64,000 nt of DNA from Flavobacterium wongokense (GCF_021608265.1 NZ_JAKIHP010000003.1:62001-126000); one strand, 5' to 3'. Numbered from the stretch's first letter, positions 49,164-58,732 are shown. The notes: generated from the sequence alone by a model not told the origin. Program-made: numbers and translations.

Positions 49164-49976
49164 ATGAAACTTAAAGAATATCCACAGTCATTTTTTAACA
49201 CCTTAAGGTTATTATCCATTCCGGTTAGCAAGTTGAATGATAAAACGAATACAGTTCCCGTAATTGTCTCATTGACAACTATTGAGTCGCGTTTGAATAA
49301 AGTCCACATCACGTTGAGAAGCGTTATGAACCAAACGGTAAAACCCGAAAAAATCGTGCTTTGGATAACCGAAGCCGACCGCAATAAGATTCCGGAAACC
49401 CTTCAGAAACTGACTGGAGATTTACTCGAAATCAGATATACACCTCGTACGAGTTCACATAAAAAACTATTGCCTTCTTTGGAGTTATTCCCTGATAAGG
49501 TAATCGTTACCTGTGATGACGATTTGATTTATGAAAGCCAATGGCTCGAAAAATTGTATGCAACGCATGTCAAGTATCCAAAAGATATCATTTGCAATAA
49601 GGCACGCCAGATTGCGATTGATGAAAATGGCAAAACATTGGATTATAAATTCTGGAAATACACCAAACAAAACAATCCTAAGAAGAATTTGGCGATAGGT
49701 GAAGGCGGAATCCTTTATCCTCCGGGAGCTTTGAACAGCCAGATTACCGATTACGATTTGGCTTTGAAACTCGCTCCGAAGAATGACGATTTATGGTTCA
49801 AGGCGATGGCCTTGTTAAACAATACCACCGTAAGATTATCTGAAAATCCTTCGACTGTTTTTATCCCAATTCCGGGAACGCAGAAAATTTCACTAAAGAA
49901 AATCAACGTGGTGAAAAACTTCAATGTGGATCAGTGGAATGATTTAACCGAGTTTTTTAATCTGAAGCTAAATTAG
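49164..49976 (+). CDS. Putative glycosyltransferase (GT-A-like)
   Basis: Cytoplasmic protein of 270 aa. It has PVIVSLTTIESRLNKVHITLRSVMNQ near the N-terminus and a DDD metal and nucleotide-sugar motif in KVIVTCDDDLIYESQWLEKL (about residue 115). LKLAPKNDDLWFKAMALLNN near 215 is the usual acceptor-side acidic motif. The pattern is of small Bacteroidetes surface-polysaccharide transferases. Donor and acceptor are unknown. It converges with the next GT2 gene and overlaps it by 20 bp. Confidence 0.75.
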   Translation: MKLKEYPQSFFNTLRLLSIPVSKLNDKTNTVPVIVSLTTIESRLNKVHITLRSVMNQTVKPEKIVLWITEADRNKIPETLQKLTGDLLEIRYTPRTSSHKKLLPSLELFPDKVIVTCDDDLIYESQWLEKLYATHVKYPKDIICNKARQIAIDENGKTLDYKFWKYTKQNNPKKNLAIGEGGILYPPGALNSQITDYDLALKLAPKNDDLWFKAMALLNNTTVRLSENPSTVFIPIPGTQKISLKKINVVKNFNVDQWNDLTEFFNLKLN

Positions 49977-50781
49977 AGTCGATGCCAATTGGCGTTTTAA
50001 CCACCTTATTGTTTCGCGTATTGGCGCGGATTGCGTAGTTTTTCTTCCAGGTTTCCTTATTTACATAACCGCGTTTGTGGTCCAGATGCACGCAAATTGC
50101 AGAGTATCTGATTTGCTTGGATTTCAATCCTTTGTTGAATAATCGTTCACCCAACTCACGATCCTGTCCTCCATACTGCATTTCCTGATTGAAACCATTT
50201 ACCTCGACCAAATCCTTTTTCCAGCCCGAAGAATTGTGCCCGTTCCAGGAAGCATTTGTTGGCGTAATGAAATTTAATATTTTGGCGGACAAACCTGAAG
50301 TCAGGAATTTGATATTCTTGCCGCTTGCCTTCAATCCTTGCGATTTCAGCCATTGCAGGTTGAAACAATTTTGAGCGATAATGTCTTCTTTGGTAATTGC
50401 TATTGAAATGTCCATCGGAAGTTTGTAATAACCTCCGGAAAGAAAATAACCTTCTTCGCGATAATCGATATGGACCTGTACAAAATCTTCCCTTGGAATA
50501 CAGTCGCCATCCGTAAAAATCAAATAATCCGAAGTCGAAGCCAAAATTGCCTTGTTCAGTATTTGCGACTTTTGAAAACCATTATCTTCCTGCCAAACGT
50601 GGATAATCGGAATGGAAATTTCCTTTCGCAGCCTGTCAATTAATTCACGCGTAGCCTCTTTTGAACCATCATCGGCAATGATAATTTCGAAGTCGGTAAA
50701 AGTCTGCACGCTAAAACCAATAATGGTTTTTTCAAGCCAGGCTTCCGAATTATACGTACTGAAAATAACCGATGCTGTCAT
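49957..50781 (-). CDS. Family 2 glycosyltransferase, paralog A
   Basis: Protein of 274 aa: GT2 start ASVIFSTYNSEAWLEKTIIGF, IIIADDGSKEAT, then the DxD-like YLIFTDGDCIPREDFVQ. The C-terminal motif WNGHNSSGWKKDLVEVNGF with YGGQDRELGERLFNKG resembles galactosyltransferase-type C-terminal domains. It is about half identical by eye to the gene at 50807, from which it is separated by 25 bp. Likely surface polysaccharide or LPS assembly. Confidence 0.85.
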   Translation of the reverse strand: MTASVIFSTYNSEAWLEKTIIGFSVQTFTDFEIIIADDGSKEATRELIDRLRKEISIPIIHVWQEDNGFQKSQILNKAILASTSDYLIFTDGDCIPREDFVQVHIDYREEGYFLSGGYYKLPMDISIAITKEDIIAQNCFNLQWLKSQGLKASGKNIKFLTSGLSAKILNFITPTNASWNGHNSSGWKKDLVEVNGFNQEMQYGGQDRELGERLFNKGLKSKQIRYSAICVHLDHKRGYVNKETWKKNYAIRANTRNNKVVKTPIGIDSNLASD

Positions 50782-50806
50782 AGATAATTTGGTATTCGTT
50801 GCAAAA

Positions 50807-51625
50807 TTACAATTTTAATGTATTGATTCCTGTTTCTATTTTGGTAACTTTATTTTTCTTGTTAAACCTTCGGACTTCCATATTATACGCCACTTTTTCG
50901 GCATTGACATAGCCACGTGGATGATCGAGATGTACACAGATTGCCCGATATCGAATTTGTTTAGAAAGCAAACCGTTGTTGAATAATCGTTCGCCCATTT
51001 CACGATCTTCGCCGCCATAATCGAGCAATTCGTTAAACCCATTTATCGCTAAAATATCCGATTTGAATCCCGAAGAATTGTGTCCGTTCCACGAGCGTTT
51101 TGTCGGCGTAAGCCAATTCATAAACGTCGCAAAATATTTATTCCTGTTGAGTTTGGTAATTTTAAAGCTCAGCTTCAATCCCTGCTTTCGCAGCCACGAA
51201 ATCTTAAAGCAGCGTTGGTGCAGGATATCATCGTCTGAAATGGCTTTGGAAATCGAAATCGGAAGTTTGAAATAACCACCGGAAAGAAAAAAACCGGCTT
51301 CCTTTTCCTTTAAATGCTGCGCCACAAAATCCTTTCGCGGAATGCAGTCACCATCGGTAAACAAAAGATAATCGGAGTTCGAAGCTAGAATAGCTGAATT
51401 GAGGATTTTGCACTTTCGGAAACCTTTGTCTTCGTGCCAGACATGAACAATAGGATGTGTGAATTTGTCCTTGAATGAAGCGATTACTTCCTTAGTTTTA
51501 TCGGTTGAACCATCATCGGCGATGACAATTTCGATGTCATTTTCGGTTTGTATAGTATATCCAAGTAACACTTTGTGCAACCATTCTTCAGAATTGTATG
51601 TGGATATAATGATGGACAACTTCAT
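50807..51625 (-). CDS. Family 2 glycosyltransferase, paralog B
   Basis: Protein of 272 aa with the same layout as paralog A: LSIIISTYNSEEWLHKVLLGY, IVIADDGSTDKTKE, YLLFTDGDCIPRKDFV, WNGHNSSGFKSDILAINGF and YGGEDREMGERLFNNG. Both share the C-terminal RAICVHLDH-RGYVN segment. It is upstream of paralog A on the same strand, so this is a tandem duplication. It is divergent from the rhamnosyltransferase-like gene, whose ATG is 99 bp away. Confidence 0.85.
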   Translation of the reverse strand: MKLSIIISTYNSEEWLHKVLLGYTIQTENDIEIVIADDGSTDKTKEVIASFKDKFTHPIVHVWHEDKGFRKCKILNSAILASNSDYLLFTDGDCIPRKDFVAQHLKEKEAGFFLSGGYFKLPISISKAISDDDILHQRCFKISWLRKQGLKLSFKITKLNRNKYFATFMNWLTPTKRSWNGHNSSGFKSDILAINGFNELLDYGGEDREMGERLFNNGLLSKQIRYRAICVHLDHPRGYVNAEKVAYNMEVRRFNKKNKVTKIETGINTLKL

Positions 51626-51724
51626 ACTCTACAAACATAAAGAATAATTCGGATTTTAAGCAAAAGTAACCGTATCGTTTTTGGGCAACGAAAAAAAAAC
51701 TAATTTTACACAAAAATCAATTTG

Positions 51725-52576
51725 ATGTTTAAGCATTACATAATTACCCGATTCAACCTGAGAGCCGATTATTGGGATGTTACCAAAAACAACGAGCAGC
51801 TGCTGACAGACGAATGGATGGACAACCGCATGTGGTTGTTTGAAAATTTTTGCTTTCCTACGGTCGTTGGGCAGACCAATCAGAATTTTGAATGGGTTTT
51901 GTATTTTGATACCAATACCAAGGATGTTTATAAAAACCGCATCATCGATTTAGTAGCAAATCATCAGAATATCAATGTGTTTTTTGTGGATGCGATGCCA
52001 TCGTTTATGCCCGAATTGTTGAAATACATCGTGCAGCAAACCAAAGATGTTCCGTATTTGATAACGACAAGGCTCGACAATGATGACAGCATTCATGTGG
52101 ATTTTATCAATGAAGTTCAAAAGCAGTTTAACCGGCAGGAATATCGTGCAATCGATTTTATAAAAGGCTATTCGCTGCAGATTGAACCGGTTTATATCCT
52201 TGGAAAAAAGGCGCAGCTTTTCAATCCGTTCATCAGTCTTATTGAGAAAAACGAAAACCCGAATACCGCTTTTTACCAAGACCACCGATTTTGGAAACGC
52301 GATAAAAAAGTAACCCAGATTGGCGAAAGGAGATTGTGGCTTTCCATCATTCATCAACGCAACAAAATCAATAAGTTTGACGGTTATGGGAATGTAAAAT
52401 GGGAAGACATCAAAAATAATTTTACCATTTCGGAAGAAGCCAGCAAGCTGATTTCCGACAAAACAATTCCGCACAGCGCTTGGTTTTTTACGAGTTTAAA
52501 AAATCAGTTTAGCCAAAACTTTGAATTGAATTTCAAACTCCTAAAAAGAAAATTGGGCTTGTATAAGGCCAAATAA
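51725..52576 (+). CDS. Putative rhamnosyltransferase-type glycosyltransferase
   Basis: Protein of 283 aa. The ATG at 51725 is used; a TTG one codon earlier also opens the frame. The start FKHYIITRFNLRADYWDV, then NFEWVLYFDTNTKDVYKNRI and YLITTRLDNDDSIHVDFI (DNDD motif) match the putative rhamnosyltransferase family (PF11316-like). It ends 9 bp before the LTA-synthase-like gene, so the two are probably co-transcribed. Confidence 0.78.
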   Translation: MFKHYIITRFNLRADYWDVTKNNEQLLTDEWMDNRMWLFENFCFPTVVGQTNQNFEWVLYFDTNTKDVYKNRIIDLVANHQNINVFFVDAMPSFMPELLKYIVQQTKDVPYLITTRLDNDDSIHVDFINEVQKQFNRQEYRAIDFIKGYSLQIEPVYILGKKAQLFNPFISLIEKNENPNTAFYQDHRFWKRDKKVTQIGERRLWLSIIHQRNKINKFDGYGNVKWEDIKNNFTISEEASKLISDKTIPHSAWFFTSLKNQFSQNFELNFKLLKRKLGLYKAK

Positions 52577-52585
52577 AGAATCAGC

Positions 52586-54562
52586 ATGACAATTGAATTA
52601 AAGCGTAAAAAGTTTTTAAAGGAACTCAGTAACTTAATCTTCTTTTGGTTTTTTGGCGTTGCCTTTTTTACGGTATTCCGATTGGTTTTCATTGCACTTT
52701 TCCGTCAAAAAATACAGCACGAAATTGGTTTTGGCGAAATGCTCGAGGTGCTTTTAATGGGATTCCGGTTTGATTGTACTGCGGTTGCTTATTTCCTGTT
52801 ATTGCCGTTTTTACTGCTATTACTTTTAGCGCCTTTCAATCAGTATCGGATAATTGAAATAACGCGAAAAGTCCATCAGGTACTTTTTATCATACTTTCA
52901 ACACTGATTTGCGTGGTTACCATCAATTATTTCCAGGAATATGGCGACCAGTTCAATCACTTTCTTTTCCTGGCTTTGTATGATGACCAAAAAGCGGTTT
53001 TCAATACGATTATCGAATATTACCATCCGTTTTTGAATAGTTTCATTATCATTATAAGCGTAATTGTTGGCCTATTTTTATTTCGATATTTAGAAAATAA
53101 AAAAACCATTTACCAGGTATTCAAAAAAATCAGGTTCAAACGAAGTAAATACGTCTTCGCTCTTTTGGTGCTGATATTGTTCGTTTTCGGGATACGTGGC
53201 TCGTTTTCTTCGATTCCGGTTTTAAGGGAATATTCGGGAATTTCAACAGATAATTTTTTGAATAAAACCATTATCAATCCGTTTCGTTCCTTAAAATACG
53301 CCATCAAGGATTTCAATAGGCTGAACGCTTTGGGAGATAAGAATCCGTATATGGATGACAATGCTTTCAAAGCCGCTTTCCCACAGGAAAAGGTTACTGA
53401 TGTTTTACGAAAAACGGCTCAGGGTCCAACGATGGAAAAACCAAAACAGGTATTCCTAATCGTGATGGAAAGTTACGATTCCTGGCCATTGATGGATAAA
53501 TACCAGGGATTTCATTTTGCAGACAACTTATATTCCATCGCCAAAAACGGAACGCATTTCAATCATTTCCTGGCAGCAGGAAATACGACCATTGATTCCT
53601 TTGGAGCCATTATGACAAACGTTCCAAATTGCGGAATAAATTTAAGCCACATCGGAACTTCGGGGCAGCCATTTGAAACCTCAATCTTCACCCAGTTTAA
53701 AAAGTTGGGTTACGAGACCAATTTCTATTATGGTGGTTATCTTTCCTGGGAAAATATCGGCGATTTGTCAAAATATTATGGCGTGGACCGAATTTATTCA
53801 GGTGTTGATGGCGGAGGCCAAACCGATACCGGAGGTTGGGGAATTGAAGACGAAAAGCTTTTCAATCTGGTAATGAAGCATACTGATAAAAATAAATATT
53901 CGTTAAACATCATACTGACCACAAGTTACCATGCTCCTTATACCGTTGATTTGGAAGCCAAAGGTTTCCCCTATAAATCGACTGATGATTTTCCGCCAGC
54001 AATGAAAAAATATTTCGATGGCGCCATGAACATTAAGGAATTGGGGCATCTTTGGTATGGGGATAAGGCACTTGGTGATTTTGTAAAGAAGGCCGAAAAG
54101 GAATATGCAGGCAGCATTTTCAATTTTACCGGAGATCATTTTGGACGAAAGTTTATCAACAGCAAACCCAACCTTTATGAAAAGTCGTCGGTGGCTTATA
54201 TCATGTACGGAAAATCAATTCCGAAATCATTGAATGCAACTCCGGGAACCCACATCGACATTATGCCAACGCTTATCGAAATGATTGCCCCAAAGGGATT
54301 TGAATATTATAGTTTTGGTGAATCGATGTTTACAAAAAACAAAAACGAGGGCATTGCGTTTGACAAAATGATTGAAGGCAACGATTTGTATTATTTTCCG
54401 AAAGGGTCCAACATCGAAAAAATTGATTTGACCAGCTTTAAGGAAACCAATCTCAAGCAAAGCAGCTTAGAGTTGAAACACAACAAACTTATGGCTTTGG
54501 CGTGGTATTACACGATGAAAGGCAACAATTTAAAAGAACCGCAAAAGCCAGTAAAAAAATAA
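52586..54562 (+). CDS. LTA-synthase-like membrane sulfatase / phosphotransferase
   Basis: Inner-membrane protein of 658 aa. The N-terminal half has about five helices (residues ~15-230). The periplasmic alkaline-phosphatase-fold domain begins at QVFLIVMESYDSWPLM (~290). The nucleophile Thr is in AGNTTIDSFGA (~332), and FNFTGDHFGR (~513) supplies the metal Asp-His pair. Architecture equals LtaS and the phosphoethanolamine or phosphoglycerol transferases. Bacteroidetes have no classical teichoic acid, so it may decorate a surface glycan or lipid with a phospho-group. It stands beside four glycosyltransferases. Confidence 0.85.
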   Translation: MTIELKRKKFLKELSNLIFFWFFGVAFFTVFRLVFIALFRQKIQHEIGFGEMLEVLLMGFRFDCTAVAYFLLLPFLLLLLLAPFNQYRIIEITRKVHQVLFIILSTLICVVTINYFQEYGDQFNHFLFLALYDDQKAVFNTIIEYYHPFLNSFIIIISVIVGLFLFRYLENKKTIYQVFKKIRFKRSKYVFALLVLILFVFGIRGSFSSIPVLREYSGISTDNFLNKTIINPFRSLKYAIKDFNRLNALGDKNPYMDDNAFKAAFPQEKVTDVLRKTAQGPTMEKPKQVFLIVMESYDSWPLMDKYQGFHFADNLYSIAKNGTHFNHFLAAGNTTIDSFGAIMTNVPNCGINLSHIGTSGQPFETSIFTQFKKLGYETNFYYGGYLSWENIGDLSKYYGVDRIYSGVDGGGQTDTGGWGIEDEKLFNLVMKHTDKNKYSLNIILTTSYHAPYTVDLEAKGFPYKSTDDFPPAMKKYFDGAMNIKELGHLWYGDKALGDFVKKAEKEYAGSIFNFTGDHFGRKFINSKPNLYEKSSVAYIMYGKSIPKSLNATPGTHIDIMPTLIEMIAPKGFEYYSFGESMFTKNKNEGIAFDKMIEGNDLYYFPKGSNIEKIDLTSFKETNLKQSSLELKHNKLMALAWYYTMKGNNLKEPQKPVKK

Positions 54563-54565
54563 ATC

Positions 54566-55132
54566 ATGGATATAAACGCAGAAGTTCACAAGGCATTCGA
54601 AGTCATTCAAAATGGCGGAATCATCCTCTATCCTACCGATACCGTTTGGGGAATTGGCTGTGATGCAACGAATGCTGAAGCTGTGAAAAAGATTTACGCA
54701 TTGAAGCAGCGCGAAGAAAGCAAGAGCATGATTGTGCTGATGAATGGTGAAAAGATGATGTACAATGTGTTTAAGGACATTCCGGAAACCGCATGGCAAA
54801 TCCTCGATTTATCAGAGAAACCTACAACCTTAATCCTTGACAATCCTAGAAATGTAGCAGCCAATATTATCGCCGAAGACAAAACTTTAGGAGTCAGAAT
54901 GGTAAAGGAACCATTTTGTTTCAAACTGATGGAACGTATGAAAAAGCCGTTGGTTTCAACCTCAGCGAATATCTCAGGAAACGTTACGCCAAAATCTTTT
55001 AAAGAAATCAGCCCCGAAATTATAAAAGGTGTCGACTATGTAGTAAATTTGCATCACGAAAAAATTTGCGACAAACCCTCAACGATTATCAAGCTTACGC
55101 TGGACAATCAGGTGAAAATCATTCGCAAGTAA
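54566..55132 (+). CDS. tsaC: Threonylcarbamoyl-AMP synthase (TsaC/Sua5/YrdC)
   Basis: Enzyme of 188 aa that makes threonylcarbamoyl-AMP from Thr, bicarbonate and ATP for t6A37 of tRNA. YrdC-domain motifs: [20 protein letters not shown] near the start, [36 protein letters not shown] and [11 protein letters not shown]. Short form without the Sua5 C-terminal domain. It begins 3 bp after the LTA-synthase-like gene and is followed 10 bp later by the CCA-adding enzyme, giving a tRNA-maturation pair. Confidence 0.93.
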   Translation: MDINAEVHKAFEVIQNGGIILYPTDTVWGIGCDATNAEAVKKIYALKQREESKSMIVLMNGEKMMYNVFKDIPETAWQILDLSEKPTTLILDNPRNVAANIIAEDKTLGVRMVKEPFCFKLMERMKKPLVSTSANISGNVTPKSFKEISPEIIKGVDYVVNLHHEKICDKPSTIIKLTLDNQVKIIRK

Positions 55133-55142
55133 AGCCCAGTTA

Positions 55143-56570
55143 GTGTCAAAAAACTTCAAAATAGCATTAGAAAATAAAATTTTTGAAATTGTTTCAAAAG
55201 CTTCACAGGAACTTGGTCTTGAGAGTTATGTGATTGGCGGTTTTGTCCGTGATTATTTATTGCAGCGCGATTTCAAGAAAGATATTGATATTGTAGCGAT
55301 TGGTTCCGGAATTGATCTGGCTTTGAAGGTTTCCGAATTATTGCCCAATAAACCAAAGGTTCAGGTTTTCAAAAATTACGGAACGGCCATGCTGCGTTAC
55401 AAGGAAATCGACATTGAGTTTGTTGGCGCGCGAAAAGAAAGTTATTCTGAAAACAGCAGAAATCCGGTTGTTGAAAACGGTACACTCGAAGACGACCAAA
55501 ACCGTCGTGATTTTACGATTAATGCCTTGGCTTTTTCGTTAAATCAAAATAACTACGGAGATTTAATTGACCCTTTTGATGGTTTGACCGATTTGCAAAA
55601 CAAAATCCTCAGGACGCCTTTAAACCCTGATATTACTTATTCTGATGATCCTTTGCGGATGATGCGTGCGATTCGTTTTGCCACGCAGTTAAATTTCGTT
55701 ATCGAAGAAGAATCCCTGAAAGCCATCGAACGGAATAAAGAAAGAATCAAGATTATTTCAGGTGAACGGATTGTTGATGAGCTGAACAAAATCTTATCGA
55801 CTCCAAAACCTTCCATTGGTTTTCTGCTTTTATATAAAACCGGACTTTTAGACATCATCCTTCCCGAATTGACGGCTTTGAATAATGTTGAGGAAATCGA
55901 AGGACATACGCATAAAAATAATTTTTACCATACGCTCGAAGTCGTTGACAACATTTGCCCAAATACAGACGATGTTTGGTTACGCTGGGCTGCATTGCTT
56001 CACGATATTGGGAAAGCACCAACCAAACGTTTCAACAAAAAACAGGGCTGGACATTCCACGGACACGAATTTTTGGGCAGCAAAATGGTCAGGAAAATCT
56101 TCGAAAGGCTGCACATGCCTTTGAATCAAAAGATGAAGTTTGTGGCCAAAATGGTAATGCTGAGTTCAAGGCCGATAGTACTTTCGGAAGATATTGTTAC
56201 CGATTCTGCAGTGCGCCGTTTGGTTTTTGATGCCGGCGAAGATGTTGATAACCTGATGACTTTGTGCGAAGCGGATATCACAACCAAAAACCCGGCGAAG
56301 TTTAAAAAATACCATAGCAATTTTGATATTGTACGCCGTAAGATAATTGAAGTGGAAGAACGCGATCATGTTCGCAATTTCCAGCCACCAATTACAGGTG
56401 AAGAAATTATGGAAATCTTTAATTTACAGCCTTCACGGGAAATTGGTGTTTTGAAGGAAGCCGTTAAGGAAGCAATCCTGGAAGGTGAAATTCCAAATGA
56501 ATACCAGGCAGCTTATGATTTTATTTTGGCGAAAGCCGAGAAGATGGGATTAAAAAAAGTTACAAAGTAA
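55143..56570 (+). CDS. cca: CCA-adding tRNA nucleotidyltransferase with HD domain
   Basis: Protein of 475 aa that completes or repairs the tRNA 3' CCA end. The start is GTG at 55143. The nucleotidyltransferase motif is [20 protein letters not shown] (residues ~32-51), then [13 protein letters not shown] and [15 protein letters not shown]. The HD phosphohydrolase part has [13 protein letters not shown] (~287) and FHGHEF. The last codons (KVTK, stop 56568-56570) lie inside a repeat that starts the block around the next gene. Confidence 0.92.
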   Translation: MSKNFKIALENKIFEIVSKASQELGLESYVIGGFVRDYLLQRDFKKDIDIVAIGSGIDLALKVSELLPNKPKVQVFKNYGTAMLRYKEIDIEFVGARKESYSENSRNPVVENGTLEDDQNRRDFTINALAFSLNQNNYGDLIDPFDGLTDLQNKILRTPLNPDITYSDDPLRMMRAIRFATQLNFVIEEESLKAIERNKERIKIISGERIVDELNKILSTPKPSIGFLLLYKTGLLDIILPELTALNNVEEIEGHTHKNNFYHTLEVVDNICPNTDDVWLRWAALLHDIGKAPTKRFNKKQGWTFHGHEFLGSKMVRKIFERLHMPLNQKMKFVAKMVMLSSRPIVLSEDIVTDSAVRRLVFDAGEDVDNLMTLCEADITTKNPAKFKKYHSNFDIVRRKIIEVEERDHVRNFQPPITGEEIMEIFNLQPSREIGVLKEAVKEAILEGEIPNEYQAAYDFILAKAEKMGLKKVTK

Positions 56571-56593
56571 CAAAGCGGCTAAGTAGCAAAGTT
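56556..56593. repeat. AACTTTG-type repeat, left outer copy (inverted)
   Basis: AAAGTTACAAAGTAACAAAG followed by CGGCTAAGTAGCAAAGTT, the reverse complement of the AACTTTGTAAC words found at 56627-56664 and 57022-57057. It overlaps the last five codons of cca. Confidence 0.65.
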
Positions 56594-56626
56594 AAATATA
56601 CATTAAATGTGTACTGTTATCAAAAT

Positions 56627-56664
56627 GTAACTTTGAAACTTTGTATCTCTGTAACTTTGATACT
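56627..56664 (+). repeat. AACTTTG-type repeat, left inner copy with promoter boxes
   Basis: GTAACTTTGAAACTTTGTAT and CTCTGTAACTTTGATACT. It contains TTTG (56632-56635), a 16-bp spacer and TAACTTTG (56652-56659), an exact -7 box 12 bp before the ATG at 56672. Confidence 0.65.
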
Positions 56665-56671
56665 TAAAAAA

Positions 56672-57031
56672 ATGAAAACGTTTAGAGATTTAATAATCTG
56701 GCAAAAAGCTATGATTTTAGTCACCAATTGTTATTCAATATCAAGAGGGTTACCAAAAGAAGAGCAGTTTGGTTTAATTTCTCAAATCAGGAGATGCTCG
56801 GTTTCTATTCCTAGTAATATTGCTGAAGGTTTTGATAGAGGAACAAACAAAGATTATCATCGCTTTTTAACTATGTCGTTAGGGTCTCTTTTTGAATTTC
56901 AAACTCAAGTTGAAATAGCTTACAACCTAGAATATATTTCTAACGAAAAATTTAATCAATTGTATGAAGATAGCAGGGAGTTAGAACGAATATTAACATC
57001 ATTCATAAACAAAGTAAAAGAAACTTTGTAA
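56672..57031 (+). CDS. Four-helix-bundle protein (23S rRNA intervening-sequence family)
   Basis: Protein of 119 aa of the S23/IVS-like four-helix-bundle family. It has FRDLIIWQKAMILVTNCYS, LPKEEQFGLISQIRRCSVSIPSNIAEGF and LGSLFEFQTQVEIAYNL. The ATG at 56672 gives the usual MKTFRDLIIW start; the frame from 56609 is extended into repeat sequence. The function is unknown; the name comes from relatives encoded inside 23S rRNA genes of other bacteria. The gene is bounded by AACTTTG repeats on both sides and its last codons (ETL) are part of the right repeat. It separates cca from ctaA and looks like an insertion. Confidence 0.85.
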   Translation: MKTFRDLIIWQKAMILVTNCYSISRGLPKEEQFGLISQIRRCSVSIPSNIAEGFDRGTNKDYHRFLTMSLGSLFEFQTQVEIAYNLEYISNEKFNQLYEDSRELERILTSFINKVKETL

Positions 57032-57057
57032 CTCTGCTACTTTGTAACTTTGCAACT
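57022..57057 (+). repeat. AACTTTG-type repeat, right copy with promoter boxes
   Basis: AACTTTGTAACTCTGCTACT and TTGTAACTTTGCAACT. It contains TTTG (57025-57028), a 16-bp spacer and TAACTTTG (57045-57052), 11 bp before the ctaA ATG at 57064. Box sequence and spacing equal those of the left inner copy. Confidence 0.65.
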
Positions 57058-57063
57058 AAACAA

Positions 57064-58089
57064 ATGAAAAACCGATTTCCAAAAGCAGCCAAAATAGCCC
57101 TAATCTTTGTCTATGCAGTCATCGTTGCCGGTGCACTGGTGCGCATGACAGGCTCAGGAATGGGTTGCCCGGACTGGCCAAAATGCTTCGGGTATTATAT
57201 TCCTCCAACAGACATCAAACAACTCACCTGGAGCAAAAACCGCGATTTTAAAAAGGGACAGGTTATCATTAAAGATGAAACCTTATTGGTCGCCAAAGAC
57301 AATTTCAAAACTTCAACCCAATTTGACGCTTCACATTGGGAAAAATATACCAAACACGATTACGCGATTTTCAACGTTTATCATACCTGGGTTGAATATG
57401 TCAATCGATTGGTTGGCGCATTAGCCGGATTGGCGTGTTTTATCATGGCGGTATTTTCATTCTCATATTGGAACGAAAAAAGGAAAATTACCTGGCTGAG
57501 CTGGCTGGTGGTTTTTATGATGGGATTCCAGGGTTGGCTTGGAGCCAAAGTAGTGTATTCGGTTTTGAACCCAATAAAGATAACGCTGCATATGGTTGTG
57601 GCATTAATCATCGTCGCAGTAATCCTTTATATTATCAGGCTGACAGGTTTAAAAAAAGAAGCTCTAAAATTCAATTCCAACTTCAGGAAACTGATGGTTT
57701 TTTCATTAGGCCTAAGCCTTATACAGATTATTTTAGGGACTCAGGTGCGCCAGTTTGTGGATGAGCAGGTTAAAAACGGAGTGAATGCCAGCATTATGTG
57801 GCTGCAAAATCCAACGCTTGATTTTTATCTGCACCGCTCCTTTTCGATTATCGTATTGCTGGTCAATCTTTATCTGTTTAACAAAAACAGGATTGAAAAT
57901 CTCGGTTTCTACAAAATGAACTGGGTGTTGTTTTTGATTGGTATCGAAATCATTACCGGAATATCCATGGCGTATTTTGATTTCCCTTTTGGAAGCCAGG
58001 CAATACATTTGATTATCGCTTCCATCTTATTTGGGCTTCAGTTTTATATGGTTTTGGAAAGCAGGAAATCGAAATCTGTTACAATATAA
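57064..58089 (+). CDS. ctaA: Heme A synthase (COX15/CtaA)
   Basis: Inner-membrane heme O monooxygenase of 341 aa that makes heme A for cytochrome oxidase. TM1 is followed by GALVRMTGSGMGCPDWPKCFG (a conserved loop with Cys pair). His ligands lie in FNVYHTWVEYVNRLVGALAG (~100) and ITLHMVVALIIV (~180), with further His in DFYLHRSFSIIVLLVNLY and QAIHLIIASILF. About eight helices. Family members use ferredoxin and O2. Its promoter is probably within the preceding repeat, and a terminator follows directly. Confidence 0.92.
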   Translation: MKNRFPKAAKIALIFVYAVIVAGALVRMTGSGMGCPDWPKCFGYYIPPTDIKQLTWSKNRDFKKGQVIIKDETLLVAKDNFKTSTQFDASHWEKYTKHDYAIFNVYHTWVEYVNRLVGALAGLACFIMAVFSFSYWNEKRKITWLSWLVVFMMGFQGWLGAKVVYSVLNPIKITLHMVVALIIVAVILYIIRLTGLKKEALKFNSNFRKLMVFSLGLSLIQIILGTQVRQFVDEQVKNGVNASIMWLQNPTLDFYLHRSFSIIVLLVNLYLFNKNRIENLGFYKMNWVLFLIGIEIITGISMAYFDFPFGSQAIHLIIASILFGLQFYMVLESRKSKSVTI

Positions 58090-58119
58090 AAAAAGCCCCG
58101 AATGAATCGGGGCTTTTTT
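58089..58119. terminator. Bidirectional terminator between ctaA and a thioredoxin-like gene
   Basis: AGCCCCGA/TCGGGGCT stem extended by A/T pairs, 5-nt loop, T run on both strands. It starts at the ctaA stop codon. Confidence 0.9.
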
Positions 58120-58120
58120 G

Positions 58121-58726
58121 TTATGCTTTTTTCTTAGCTTTTATCGAACATCCTATCGCTTTGGTAACCGAAGGTGAAGGATCTTTTCCGCTGTCCAAGG
58201 CTGCAATGGCATTTTCAAGGTATCGTTCCTTAACCGCTGAAGCATCATCGGCATTGTCATCAATGGCACCAATGTATTTCACAACCAGGTTTTTATCCAG
58301 CAAAAACACATGAGGCGTTTTGGTAGCTCCGTACTGTGGATAGATTTTTTGCCCTTCATCTACCAAATAAGGGAATGCAAAACCTTCGGCTTTGGCTTTT
58401 GCCTGCATCTTTGCGTAAGTATCGTCAGGTTGTACTTCGGGATCATTGGAATTGATGGCTAACAATACATAACCTTTGGGCTTGTATTTTTTAGCCAAAG
58501 CATTTACACGATCTTCGTATTTCACTGCAAACGGACAGGTATTACAGGTAAAAACAACAATAAAACCTTTGGCATCCTTATAATCAGACATGCTGTAGTT
58601 TTTTCCGTCAACCGATTTCAATTTGAAATCTGTGGCTTTGTCTCCAGGTTCATAACCGTTGGAAACCAATGTTTCTCCAATTATAAACGAGGAAATGGCA
58701 ATGAAAAGTAGAGGGAATGCTTTCAT
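58121..58726 (-). CDS. Exported thioredoxin-like (redoxin) protein
   Basis: Periplasmic protein of 201 aa: N-terminal signal peptide (FPLLFIAISSFIIGETLV), then a redoxin domain. The redox pair is CNTC in FTCNTCPFAVKYEDRVNAL (~56-59). The VDEGQKIYPQYGATKTPHVFLLDK segment has the cis-Pro region of AhpC/TlpA-like proteins. It could be a peroxide-reducing or disulfide-handling enzyme. The TlpA-like gene ends 6 bp upstream on the same strand, so they form one unit. Confidence 0.85.
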   Translation of the reverse strand: MKAFPLLFIAISSFIIGETLVSNGYEPGDKATDFKLKSVDGKNYSMSDYKDAKGFIVVFTCNTCPFAVKYEDRVNALAKKYKPKGYVLLAINSNDPEVQPDDTYAKMQAKAKAEGFAFPYLVDEGQKIYPQYGATKTPHVFLLDKNLVVKYIGAIDDNADDASAVKERYLENAIAALDSGKDPSPSVTKAIGCSIKAKKKA

Positions 58727-58732
58727 AATAAA

